This document shows, one piece after another, positions 1 through 6,126 of a stretch of 10,058 nucleotides of DNA. Origin of the DNA: Planctomycetaceae bacterium (GTDB taxonomy: Bacteria; Planctomycetota; Planctomycetia; Pirellulales; Thermoguttaceae); NCBI GenBank assembly GCA_031288955.1, contig JAITQJ010000157.1:1-10058 (forward strand), in the 5' to 3' direction. Made by a program: the position numbers and the translations under genes. Numbering within the stretch: the stretch's first letter is position 1; each line of letters begins with the position of its first letter. Under the pieces are notes generated by a model, which saw only the letters and a program-made list of their open reading frames with translations, made no database searches and was not told the DNA's origin.

Positions 1-32
1 GGGAGCTTTTTGACGTGCCGGAGCAGTATTGA
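1..32 (+). CDS. possible 3' end of an upstream gene (partial)
   Basis: The third forward frame is open from the window edge to a TGA at 30-32 and reads ELFDVPEQY. The next gene starts 49 bases later in the same direction, so this may be the tail of an upstream gene. Nine residues are too few to identify a family. A second frame is open to a TAA at 52-54, so even the frame is uncertain. Confidence 0.2.
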   Translation, partial: ELFDVPEQY

Positions 33-37
33 CGCAT

Positions 38-64
38 CGGACGGAAATCCGTAATATCCGTCTG
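38..64 (+). other. hairpin just upstream of the lipoprotein ribosome binding site
   Basis: CGGACGGA (38-45) can pair with TCCGTCTG (57-64), giving seven Watson-Crick pairs and one G-T pair around an 11-base loop. A smaller competing hairpin, ACGG (41-44) with CCGT (49-52), uses the same left arm. The right arm ends one base before the GGAGG at 66-70. No T run follows, so it is not a standard intrinsic terminator. It may be an mRNA processing or translation-control structure, or chance. Confidence 0.3.
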
Positions 65-65
65 C

Positions 66-70
66 GGAGG
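66..70 (+). promoter_or_regulatory. ribosome binding site fixing a TTG start
   Basis: GGAGG lies 10 bases before the TTG at 81. That TTG begins a protein with a proper lipoprotein signal peptide, so the site and the signal peptide together support the unusual start codon. It is one of only two convincing Shine-Dalgarno sites seen in the window. Confidence 0.6.
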
Positions 71-80
71 TCATCGAACG

Positions 81-1466
81 TTGAGATTGGTTACAATATT
101 ATTTCTCATTGCTTTTACCGGCTGCGCCTCTTTCGGCGAGCGGAGTATGAAAATACGCAGCGACTTTGCCGGCGGTAATCTGGAATCCGCAAAAACAGAA
201 ATCGATAAAAGTCTCAAAAAGAACCGCCGGAAAGAAGGTGATTTACTGAAACTTAATCAAGCCGTCATCGAACTGTCAAGCGGCAATACCAAAAAAGCGG
301 AGCAACTTTTGCTCGAAGTCCGAAACCGGTTCGACCAAAACGAAAACGAACAAATAAAGCGGGCAAGTGAAAAAGCCGCCGCAATGCTTCTTGATGATAA
401 TGCCGCTGCGTACGCCGGTGAAGATTACGAAAAAGTGTTAATCCGCGTTTTCCTTGCACTGGCAAATCTAATGCACGACGGCGGCGATGCTAACGCTTAT
501 GCGCTGCAAATCGGACAAAAACAGAACGAAATCATTCAGAAAGGTGCATTGCCGTCCGTGTCCGGTGATGACAGAAAAAACATCAATCTGAAAGCCGAAT
601 CGTACCGGCAGATTGCGATTGGTGCGTATCTTGCCGGTACATTGCAGGAAGAAACGTTTCGCAACTTCGATGATGCCCGGAAAAATTACGAAGCCGTATG
701 TGCCTGGGAACCGGTCTTTTCGCAGGGACACAAAGATTTAGAGCGGGCAAAAACCGGCGTGCCGTGCCGGCAGGGAAACGGCATCGTGTACGTTATCGGT
801 CTCGTCGGTACCGGTCCGTACAAGATGCAGGAAAATTGCGAAGTGTTGCAGGCGGCTCAATTTATGACAACGGCAATGCTGTCGATGATGTCGAACAGAC
901 CGATGGTACCCGATTTCGCTCCCGTAATGATACCGTGTATTGTCCGTCCGCCGGAAACAGTATCTTCGCTTGCCGTTTCAATCGACGGCAAATGGAAATC
1001 GCAAACGGAAACATTGACGGACATCGGCAGAATGGCGGAAGAGCAGTTTGAAGCCGTAAAGCCGCAAATCATTGCCCGTGCGGTACTTCGGCGGGCAATG
1101 AAAAAAGCCGTCGTGTACGGAGTCAAGGAAGGCACGGATTCGAATCCTTGGGTGAGTTTGGCATTGGAACTCGGCGGTATTCTTTGGGAATCGTTTGAGA
1201 CGGCGGATACCCGTTGCTGGAATTTGCTTCCGGCAGAGATACAGGTAACCCGTCTAGAAGTTCCGGCGGGAGAACATCAGTTGACATTGCAGCCGTACAG
1301 CCGGATATATTCGGCGGCGTACAATCGTTTTGTGATTTCGGCGGATTCGGTTGGTGCGGGCAGCGAAGAAAGTTGCACGATACGGGTTGAACCGGGACGA
1401 AACACATACGTTCTTGCCAACTTCCCTGGTACCAAACTCGTTGGCAAAATATCCGCCAGCCGGTAA
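81..1466 (+). CDS. COG3014-like lipoprotein with helical repeat N-terminal half
   Basis: Predicted 461-residue outer-membrane or periplasm-facing lipoprotein of unknown biochemical function. Residues 1-15 form a short lipoprotein signal: MR, a hydrophobic stretch, then FTGC with the lipidated cysteine at 15. Residues about 25-225 are charged and helical with TPR-like spacing (GNLESAKTEIDKSL, SGNTKKAEQLLLE, FDDARKNYEAV). The second half has features I associate with the COG3014 family: GNGIVYV at 233-239, a charged helix with IARAVLRRAMKKAV near 331-344, TADTRCWNLLPAEIQ near 374-388, and a closing AGEHQLTL segment at 396-403. The family is uncharacterised and is often found near envelope-assembly lipoproteins. 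Start choice rests on the GGAGG at 66-70 and the intact signal peptide. Family assignment is from remembered similarity. A role in envelope assembly is inference only. Confidence 0.75.
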   Translation: MRLVTILFLIAFTGCASFGERSMKIRSDFAGGNLESAKTEIDKSLKKNRRKEGDLLKLNQAVIELSSGNTKKAEQLLLEVRNRFDQNENEQIKRASEKAAAMLLDDNAAAYAGEDYEKVLIRVFLALANLMHDGGDANAYALQIGQKQNEIIQKGALPSVSGDDRKNINLKAESYRQIAIGAYLAGTLQEETFRNFDDARKNYEAVCAWEPVFSQGHKDLERAKTGVPCRQGNGIVYVIGLVGTGPYKMQENCEVLQAAQFMTTAMLSMMSNRPMVPDFAPVMIPCIVRPPETVSSLAVSIDGKWKSQTETLTDIGRMAEEQFEAVKPQIIARAVLRRAMKKAVVYGVKEGTDSNPWVSLALELGGILWESFETADTRCWNLLPAEIQVTRLEVPAGEHQLTLQPYSRIYSAAYNRFVISADSVGAGSEESCTIRVEPGRNTYVLANFPGTKLVGKISASR

Positions 1467-1524
1467 CGCTATTTTCCGGTGTCGCCGCCGTTAGACGCAA
1501 AAATCAGGCAGCATTGCCGTAACC

Positions 1525-1555
1525 TCGCAATACCGCATCAAATTTATGGTATAAT
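1525..1555 (+). promoter_or_regulatory. extended -10 promoter upstream of the mini-ORF and double-VWA gene
   Basis: TATAAT at 1550-1555 is preceded by TG at 1547-1548, making a textbook extended -10 (TGGTATAAT). The -35 is poor: the best candidate is TCGCAA at 1525-1530 with a 19-base spacer, which fits an extended -10 promoter that depends less on -35. Transcription would begin near 1561-1563, at or next to a GGAGG. This would leave a leader of about 140 bases before the VWA gene at 1701. An ATTGC/GCAAT inverted repeat (1513-1517 and 1527-1531) overlaps the -35 region and could be an operator, though it is short. Confidence 0.45.
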
Positions 1556-1572
1556 GACATCGGAGGTTTGTT

Positions 1573-1629
1573 ATGTTGCGACATAATAGGTTTGCTCGGC
1601 ACTGCCGGAGTTGGATAAAAACCTTGTAA
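1573..1629 (+). CDS. 18-codon mini-ORF, possible leader peptide
   Basis: ATG at 1573 is preceded by GGAGG at 1562-1566 with ideal 6-base spacing and ends at TAA 1627-1629. The product would be MLRHNRFARHCRSWIKTL, short and strongly basic, with no recognised family. The start codon lies in a hairpin: TTATGT (1571-1576), loop TGCG, ACATAA (1581-1586). The position between an extended -10 promoter and the VWA gene resembles a leader peptide. There is no run of a single amino-acid codon that would indicate classical attenuation. It could equally be a chance ORF in a leader RNA. Confidence 0.25.
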   Translation: MLRHNRFARHCRSWIKTL

Positions 1630-1700
1630 AAGCCTATTTTTCGGCTGCCGAACGAATCTGATGAGTTATATTGTACCGATGACAAAACTTCAATGCGGAT

Positions 1701-4199
1701 ATGCAACTCGAATTTGAACAACCGCTATGCCTCTTCGGGCTGCTTTTGCTGGCAGTGATTTTTTTGGGGTATCGGCAGTCGCTCGTCGATTTTTCACGCC
1801 GGCAGCGGAAAATTTCGCTCTGCGTCCGCTCACTGATTCTCGTTCTACTGGTACTCGCCCTCGCCGGTTTGACTATCCTCAAAGCGTCAAATAAGCAGCG
1901 GCTCATTTTCGTTACCGATATGAGCCGAAGCGTTGAAGATAAATGTGTTATCAAAAGTAAAGAATATCACGGAGCAGCGGCAGAAACTTCATTCGGCACA
2001 GCAAATGAGACAAATATCGCCGAAGGTATCGAAAAAGCACTCTCTCTCGTCCCGCCGGAGTACGTGCCGCATCTCGTCTTATTCAGCGACGGCAATGATA
2101 CAACAAAGGCGGAGATTGCGGCAATCCTCTCCGGCTGCGTTTCTTCGGGACGGACAGCAATTATTTCGGCAATTCCGGTCAGCGGTTCCGATGCACCGGA
2201 AATTCAACTCGCCGAAGTTAAAAGTCCCAACAGCAGCGTCCGCGAAGGCGAACCGTTTACGCTTGATGCCGTTGTGCAGAGCAATACCAAAACGAACGCA
2301 TTGGTAATGCTTTATCGGGATGCTTTCAAGATAGCCGAAGTCCGTAAACAACTGCAAGCGGGAGAGAACAGCGTCCGCTTTAATCTGACGGCAACCGATA
2401 AGAAACAACAGGAATATACCGTTGAAGTCAGACCGCCCGATGCCGGGTCCGATACGATTGCCGAAAATAACCGGCTGCAAGTTGTCGTTGCTGCCGAAGG
2501 CAAACCGCGGGTTTTGATACTCGATAACGAACCGGCAACAATGCGGGACTTTGCCGCAGCACTGAAAGAACAAGACATTGCTGCGGATATTCGTCCGCCG
2601 GAAGCAATGACGGGGACATTACAACTACTCGACCAATACGATGCCGTTATTTTAGGAGATGTACCGGCGACGGCATTTTCGTTACAACAAATGAATCTTT
2701 TCCGGCAATACGTCAGCGAACTCGGCGGCGGACTAATGATGCTCGGCGGCGACCAATCGTTCGGACTTGGCGGTTATTACAAAACGCCGATTGAAGAAAT
2801 CTTGCCGGTACGCTGCGATTTACCGAAAGAAAAAGAAAAACCGTCGATTGCGATGTGTCTTGTCATTGACCGCAGCGGTTCGATGGGCGGACAAAAAATG
2901 GAATGGGCGAAAGATGCCGCCAAAGCCGCCGTGGAACTATTAACGCCCAAAGATTTCGTTGCCGTCATCGCGTTCGATAACGAAAGTTATCTCGTGAGTC
3001 CGATGCAAAGTGCCGCTGCCGTCTCAAGTATCAACGCAGCAATTTCATCAATCGAACCGGCTGGCGGGACAAACATTTATCCTGCACTCGCCGAAGCGTT
3101 TGAACAGTTGCGAAAAACGCCCGCCAAGTTGAAACACGTGATTTTGCTGACGGACGGACAAAGTGCGCCCGGTGATTTTGAGGGTATCGTCCGGCAAATG
3201 ACTTCGGAATTGATAACGGCTTCAATGGTCGGTGTCGGCGAAGCGGACAATGAGTTGCTGAAACGTTTGGCGGACATCGGACGGGGACGGCATTACGCTT
3301 GCAACGACCCGCAGGCAATACCGCAGATTTTTGTGAAAGAAACGATAGCGGCGAGCCAATCGGCACTGCACGAGGAACCGTTTGTGCCGATTGTCGTTTC
3401 ACCGGCACAAGTGTTAGACGGCATCGATATAGACTCGGCACCGCCGCTGCTCGGTTATGTTGCCGTACAGAACAAGGCGGCAGTCCGGTTTGTCTTGGCG
3501 GCAGGCGGCAGCGACCCGCTGTTGGTCTTTCACCGTTACGGTTTAGGTACAGCGGCGGTATTCACATCGGATACCAAGTCCCGCTGGGCGGCGGAATGGC
3601 TGGCGTGGCAGCCGTTCGGTAAATTCTGGGCACAGATTATCCGCAGCATTATGCGGCAAAACAGCAGTGCGGGGCTGCGGGGTGTAACAATGACGTTAAC
3701 AAAGAGCGGCAAGTCTGTACATATCGCCGTTGATGCTGTTGATGCAGCAGAACAGTTTATGAACGGTACCGAAGTGGAAGTTACGAAAACAGACAATCAT
3801 ATTTTACCCGGTACGGCGCAGCGGAGTAGTCCGGTAGTGCTGCATCAAACGGCACCGGGGCATTATTGCACGGACATATCTGACGATGCGGGGTCGCTGC
3901 TGACGGTATCGCTCAAATCTGCGGGCAAGGTTTTATGGCGGGAGTCGCGGGGTTTGACGCAGGATTATCCGTTAGAACTGCGGATACAGCCGGCGAATGA
4001 AACGTTGTTAAAATCGCTTGCGGACTCGACGGGCGGTTTGTACAATCCGCTGCCGGAGGACTTGGCGAAATTCAAAACGGACAAGACTGTACAGCAGCCG
4101 CTGCCGCTGCGGAACTATCTGTTGGCATTAGCGGCGTTCCTGTTCGTGTTGGACGTGTTTTTGCGGCGGGTATCTTTGAAAGAAAGCGGGAAAGAGTAG
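1701..4199 (+). CDS. membrane-anchored double-VWA protein with amidotransferase-like middle domain
   Basis: 832-residue BatA-like membrane protein. Two transmembrane segments lie near the N-terminus (about 8-24 and 41-62) and one at the C-terminus (about 806-823). A first VWA domain begins at D73-x-S75-x-S77, with T104 and D130 as the other metal-site (MIDAS) positions. It is much shorter than usual: 31 residues separate D73 from T104, against 67 in the second domain. Residues 178-265 look like a beta-sandwich. Residues 269-370 resemble a class I glutamine-amidotransferase fold (RVLILDNE, LGGGLMMLGGDQSFGLGGY) with no evident catalytic Cys triad. The second VWA domain is complete (D390, S392, S394; T457; D485). 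Similar proteins in planctomycetes and verrucomicrobia are uncharacterised; roles in envelope integrity or protein assembly are assumed by analogy with Bat proteins. Start: ATG 1701 is the first start after an in-frame TGA at 1680; there is no clear ribosome binding site. Confidence 0.8.
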   Translation: MQLEFEQPLCLFGLLLLAVIFLGYRQSLVDFSRRQRKISLCVRSLILVLLVLALAGLTILKASNKQRLIFVTDMSRSVEDKCVIKSKEYHGAAAETSFGTANETNIAEGIEKALSLVPPEYVPHLVLFSDGNDTTKAEIAAILSGCVSSGRTAIISAIPVSGSDAPEIQLAEVKSPNSSVREGEPFTLDAVVQSNTKTNALVMLYRDAFKIAEVRKQLQAGENSVRFNLTATDKKQQEYTVEVRPPDAGSDTIAENNRLQVVVAAEGKPRVLILDNEPATMRDFAAALKEQDIAADIRPPEAMTGTLQLLDQYDAVILGDVPATAFSLQQMNLFRQYVSELGGGLMMLGGDQSFGLGGYYKTPIEEILPVRCDLPKEKEKPSIAMCLVIDRSGSMGGQKMEWAKDAAKAAVELLTPKDFVAVIAFDNESYLVSPMQSAAAVSSINAAISSIEPAGGTNIYPALAEAFEQLRKTPAKLKHVILLTDGQSAPGDFEGIVRQMTSELITASMVGVGEADNELLKRLADIGRGRHYACNDPQAIPQIFVKETIAASQSALHEEPFVPIVVSPAQVLDGIDIDSAPPLLGYVAVQNKAAVRFVLAAGGSDPLLVFHRYGLGTAAVFTSDTKSRWAAEWLAWQPFGKFWAQIIRSIMRQNSSAGLRGVTMTLTKSGKSVHIAVDAVDAAEQFMNGTEVEVTKTDNHILPGTAQRSSPVVLHQTAPGHYCTDISDDAGSLLTVSLKSAGKVLWRESRGLTQDYPLELRIQPANETLLKSLADSTGGLYNPLPEDLAKFKTDKTVQQPLPLRNYLLALAAFLFVLDVFLRRVSLKESGKE

Positions 4200-4205
4200 C
4201 GATAA

Positions 4206-4276
4206 ATGTGAGGTATCGGCAGTTCTCCCGCAGGTGTTTAATGTTTAGACTCTTGTCTAGTATCTCACATATTTTT
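4206..4276 (+). terminator. candidate branched terminator or structured 3' UTR of the double-VWA gene
   Basis: Seven bases after the VWA stop codon, ATGTGAGGTAT (4206-4216) can pair with GTATCTCACAT (4260-4270): nine Watson-Crick and two G-T pairs in an uninterrupted 11-bp stem. Nested inside is a hairpin, TAGAC (4246-4250), loop TCTT, GTCTA (4255-4259). The outer stem is followed by A then TTTTT (4272-4276). The T run suggests intrinsic termination, but the 43-base interior and modest GC content are atypical. It may instead be a folded RNA element or an mRNA stabiliser. A competing pairing (GCGGGA 4186-4191 with TCCCGC 4226-4231) would reach back into the coding region. Confidence 0.35.
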
Positions 4277-4324
4277 GGTATTGCTTAATTTTGTATAGAT
4301 AGTTAATTACTCTCGACAAAGGAT

Positions 4325-4453
4325 ATGTCTAAACTTGAAAAAGCAGACGGTAAGAAAATAACCATTGAATTTTCTGCCCTCCGTCAAGAGGATAAGGATT
4401 ACGTCAAAGAACAACTCGAAGCGAAAACGGAGTTGCCCAAGCGGGAAAAATAA
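4325..4453 (+). pseudogene. SHD1 (SLA1 homology 1) domain fragment, probable gene relic
   Basis: This frame encodes 42 residues from ATG 4325 to TAA 4451. Residues 3-27 (KLEKADGKKITIEFSALRQ and onward to DYV) match the core of the SHD1 domain, whose usual form is a lysine-rich strand, ADGK-x-I-x-(V/I), a serine-leucine turn and E/QED-x-x-(Y/F)(V/I). Only the second half of the domain is present. The frame is blocked upstream by a TAA at 4304-4306, although the intervening codons (LLSTKD) still resemble the preceding strand. No usable ribosome binding site is seen: AAAGGA ends one base before the ATG. Intact planctomycete SHD1 proteins normally carry the full domain plus extra regions. A +1 frame continues openly after 4451 to 4616, so the relic may also be frameshifted. 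A functional 42-residue protein cannot be excluded. Confidence 0.5.
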
Positions 4454-4615
4454 TACAACTGAAAAAACTCCTCTGCCCGTAAAATTCGAGCAAAAGCAAA
4501 GTGTGTTTGCCGGTGATGGGGTACCTCCCCCCTTTCTTTTGACCGGAAAGCAGATTACAATGCAGTCCCGCCGGTACGGTTTTATTCCACAGCCCCTTTC
4601 TATTAAATCAGATTG

Positions 4616-6034
4616 ATGTTCGTTCTTGCCCTCATTTTTGTTATCCTCTTTGCTGTTTTTGTTACCGTTGATATTTTTCGTCCTGTCATTCAGGAATGGA
4701 TGACCAGTCGTTTTGTACAGAGTGCCCAATCCTACGTCAAACCGGCGTTGAAGAAACATTTTCTCGGAATTGAAGCAGACGACCTGTATATCGTTTCCCG
4801 CTCATTCCAAAAAATGGTGCAAATCGAACTGTACCGCGAAATCCAAAATTTTCTCAAAGGAAAAGATGTCATCCGTTCCGGTGCCATTGAATCACAGTTT
4901 CACAGCAACCGGCTCAATGACTGTCTTATGGATAGTCGCCGCGAGTTTATGCCGCTCAAATACAACGAAGTGGACATCGGTGAAGAAAAACCCATCCGTT
5001 GTCTCAATAACGTTCTCTATCTTTGGTACGAAGGTTCTGTGCCGATGGCACTGCTGCTCATTGAGGACGGTTCGCAACAGGTGCAAATGCTGTATGTTGA
5101 TATTGCTGTGCCGAAAAATTGTCAGGCAGGACCGGAAATCGAACAAATTATGAAACGGCTCGAAGAAGCCATCAAGGGTTGCGAATCGTACAAACGCAAA
5201 ATTATTTCGTTTGAATCTTCCAGCCTCAACTTTGGTGCATCCGAAACGCAAATCAAGGTTCACCATCTCCGGCAGGTAGAGCGGGAGCAACTGATTTTAC
5301 CGGAAAAGACCATTGACCTGCTGGAACGGAATCTGCTCCACTTTGTCGAAAAACGGCAACTGCTGAAAGAGCGGGGCTTACCCACGAAAAAGGGCTTACT
5401 GTTTTTCGGACCGCCCGGCACCGGCAAGACACACACATTGCATTACATCATCGGGCAACTGAAAAAGGAATATACGACCTTCCTCATCACGGCAGAACAG
5501 GTTGAACATCTGGGAATGTACTGTCAACTTGCCCGGCTTGTGGAGCCGGCGATTATCATTTTAGAAGATGTGGACATCATTGCCCGTTCACGCGGACGCG
5601 TCAGTGAACCGGCACTGAATAAACTGCTCAACGAAATGGACGGTCTGAAAGAGGATTCCGATTTGATTTTCCTTTTGACGACAAACCGTCCCGATAATTT
5701 AGAAGAAGCCATCCGCAACCGTCCGGGGCGGATTGACCAGGCGATTGAATTTCCCAAGCCGGATAAAACAGGACGGATAAAGTTAGCGCAACTTTACGCC
5801 TGTGGGATTGAACTGGCGGATGCCGAAGCAGAGGCAATCGCAAACCGCACGGAAGGGGCAAGTGCTGCGTTCATCAAAGAATTGCTGCGGCGTTCGGCTC
5901 AATTTCTGTTAGAACGAGATGAAAAATCCTTGAAATTTGATACTGCCGATTGGGAAAATGCTCTGAAAGAAATGCTGACCGGCAGTTCCTTTGGTGTTCT
6001 GCAACTCGGTGAAGAAGACAGGTTTATACTGTAA
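4616..6034 (+). CDS. membrane-anchored classical AAA ATPase (SpoVK/BCS1-like)
   Basis: 472-residue AAA ATPase counted from ATG 4616. A TTG at 4613 is one codon upstream and also possible; no ribosome binding site is evident for either. Residues about 1-24 (MFVLALIFVILFAVFVTV) form one strong transmembrane anchor, so the ATPase domain should face the cytoplasm. Residues about 30-235 are a family-specific N-domain I do not recognise. The AAA core starts near 240: Walker A GPPGTGKT at 265-272, Walker B IIILEDVD with E317-D318 (the LED order resembles BCS1-type AAA proteins), sensor 1 N357 in LLTTN, and likely arginine fingers R369 and R372 in NRPGR. A helical lid follows to about 450. All ATP-handling residues are present, so it should be an active hexameric remodeller of membrane or envelope substrates. 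The substrate is unknown. It is not a MoxR-type AAA, which is the usual partner of VWA proteins. Confidence 0.8.
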   Translation: MFVLALIFVILFAVFVTVDIFRPVIQEWMTSRFVQSAQSYVKPALKKHFLGIEADDLYIVSRSFQKMVQIELYREIQNFLKGKDVIRSGAIESQFHSNRLNDCLMDSRREFMPLKYNEVDIGEEKPIRCLNNVLYLWYEGSVPMALLLIEDGSQQVQMLYVDIAVPKNCQAGPEIEQIMKRLEEAIKGCESYKRKIISFESSSLNFGASETQIKVHHLRQVEREQLILPEKTIDLLERNLLHFVEKRQLLKERGLPTKKGLLFFGPPGTGKTHTLHYIIGQLKKEYTTFLITAEQVEHLGMYCQLARLVEPAIIILEDVDIIARSRGRVSEPALNKLLNEMDGLKEDSDLIFLLTTNRPDNLEEAIRNRPGRIDQAIEFPKPDKTGRIKLAQLYACGIELADAEAEAIANRTEGASAAFIKELLRRSAQFLLERDEKSLKFDTADWENALKEMLTGSSFGVLQLGEEDRFIL

Positions 6035-6053
6035 GGCAACAAAATGACAAAAA

Positions 6054-6121
6054 ATTGAGCAAACAATGATTTTGCAATTCGTTCCAGTAAGGTATAATGG
6101 CGGTTGTTTTGTTTGCTCAAT
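6054..6121. repeat. perfect 13-bp inverted repeat bracketing the pyrC promoter
   Basis: ATTGAGCAAACAA (6054-6066) is the exact reverse complement of TTGTTTGCTCAAT (6109-6121), separated by 42 bases. The interval contains the predicted -35 and -10 of pyrC, and the right arm ends six bases before the preferred pyrC ATG at 6127. The arms could bind a dimeric or looping regulator, fold as a long hairpin in read-through RNA from the AAA gene, or be recombination sites. No recombinase gene is in the window. Confidence 0.7.
6072..6098 (+). promoter_or_regulatory. pyrC: predicted pyrC promoter
   Basis: TTGCAA (6072-6077) and a perfect TATAAT (6093-6098) lie 15 bases apart, slightly shorter than the optimum of 17. 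The -10 overlaps an in-frame ATG at 6097, so transcripts from here would start near 6105 and could not use that ATG. The context GGTATAATG is shared with the promoter before the double-VWA gene (1549-1556) and is close to the mntA -10 (GGGATAATG, 7414-7422), consistent with one housekeeping sigma factor. Confidence 0.45.
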
Positions 6122-6126
6122 ATCAA

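Larger units (their letters stand above)
4200..4615 (+). other. 416-base stretch without an intact gene
   Basis: Between the double-VWA stop and the AAA ATPase start I see the folded 3' element (4206-4276), an AT-rich patch (4271-4310) with a weak TATAGA (4294-4299) that might be a promoter for the next gene, and the SHD1 relic (4325-4453). A further open frame of no recognisable family runs to a TGA at 4614-4616, overlapping the ATPase start by one base. A minus-strand open frame running from 4759 down to 4307 covers the same region but reads as the shadow of the ATPase N-terminus and the relic. No RNA gene or mobile element was recognised. Confidence 0.5.

Noticed and set aside
698..1135. 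Several frames overlapping the lipoprotein gene on both strands
   Set aside because: The lipoprotein frame has a signal peptide, a ribosome binding site and family motifs across the whole interval. The others are low-complexity shadows.
4365..4616. 83-residue plus-strand frame starting with TTG before the ATPase
   Set aside because: Its first part overlaps the SHD1 relic in another frame and has no family resemblance. Only the stretch after 4451 might be real, as a frameshifted continuation, so it is treated as part of that finding and not as a gene.
4307..4759. 150-residue minus-strand open frame
   Set aside because: It overlaps the SHD1 relic and the N-terminus of the AAA ATPase on the other strand, has no recognisable domain, and is rich in Asn/Lys and Phe as expected from the complement of those sequences.
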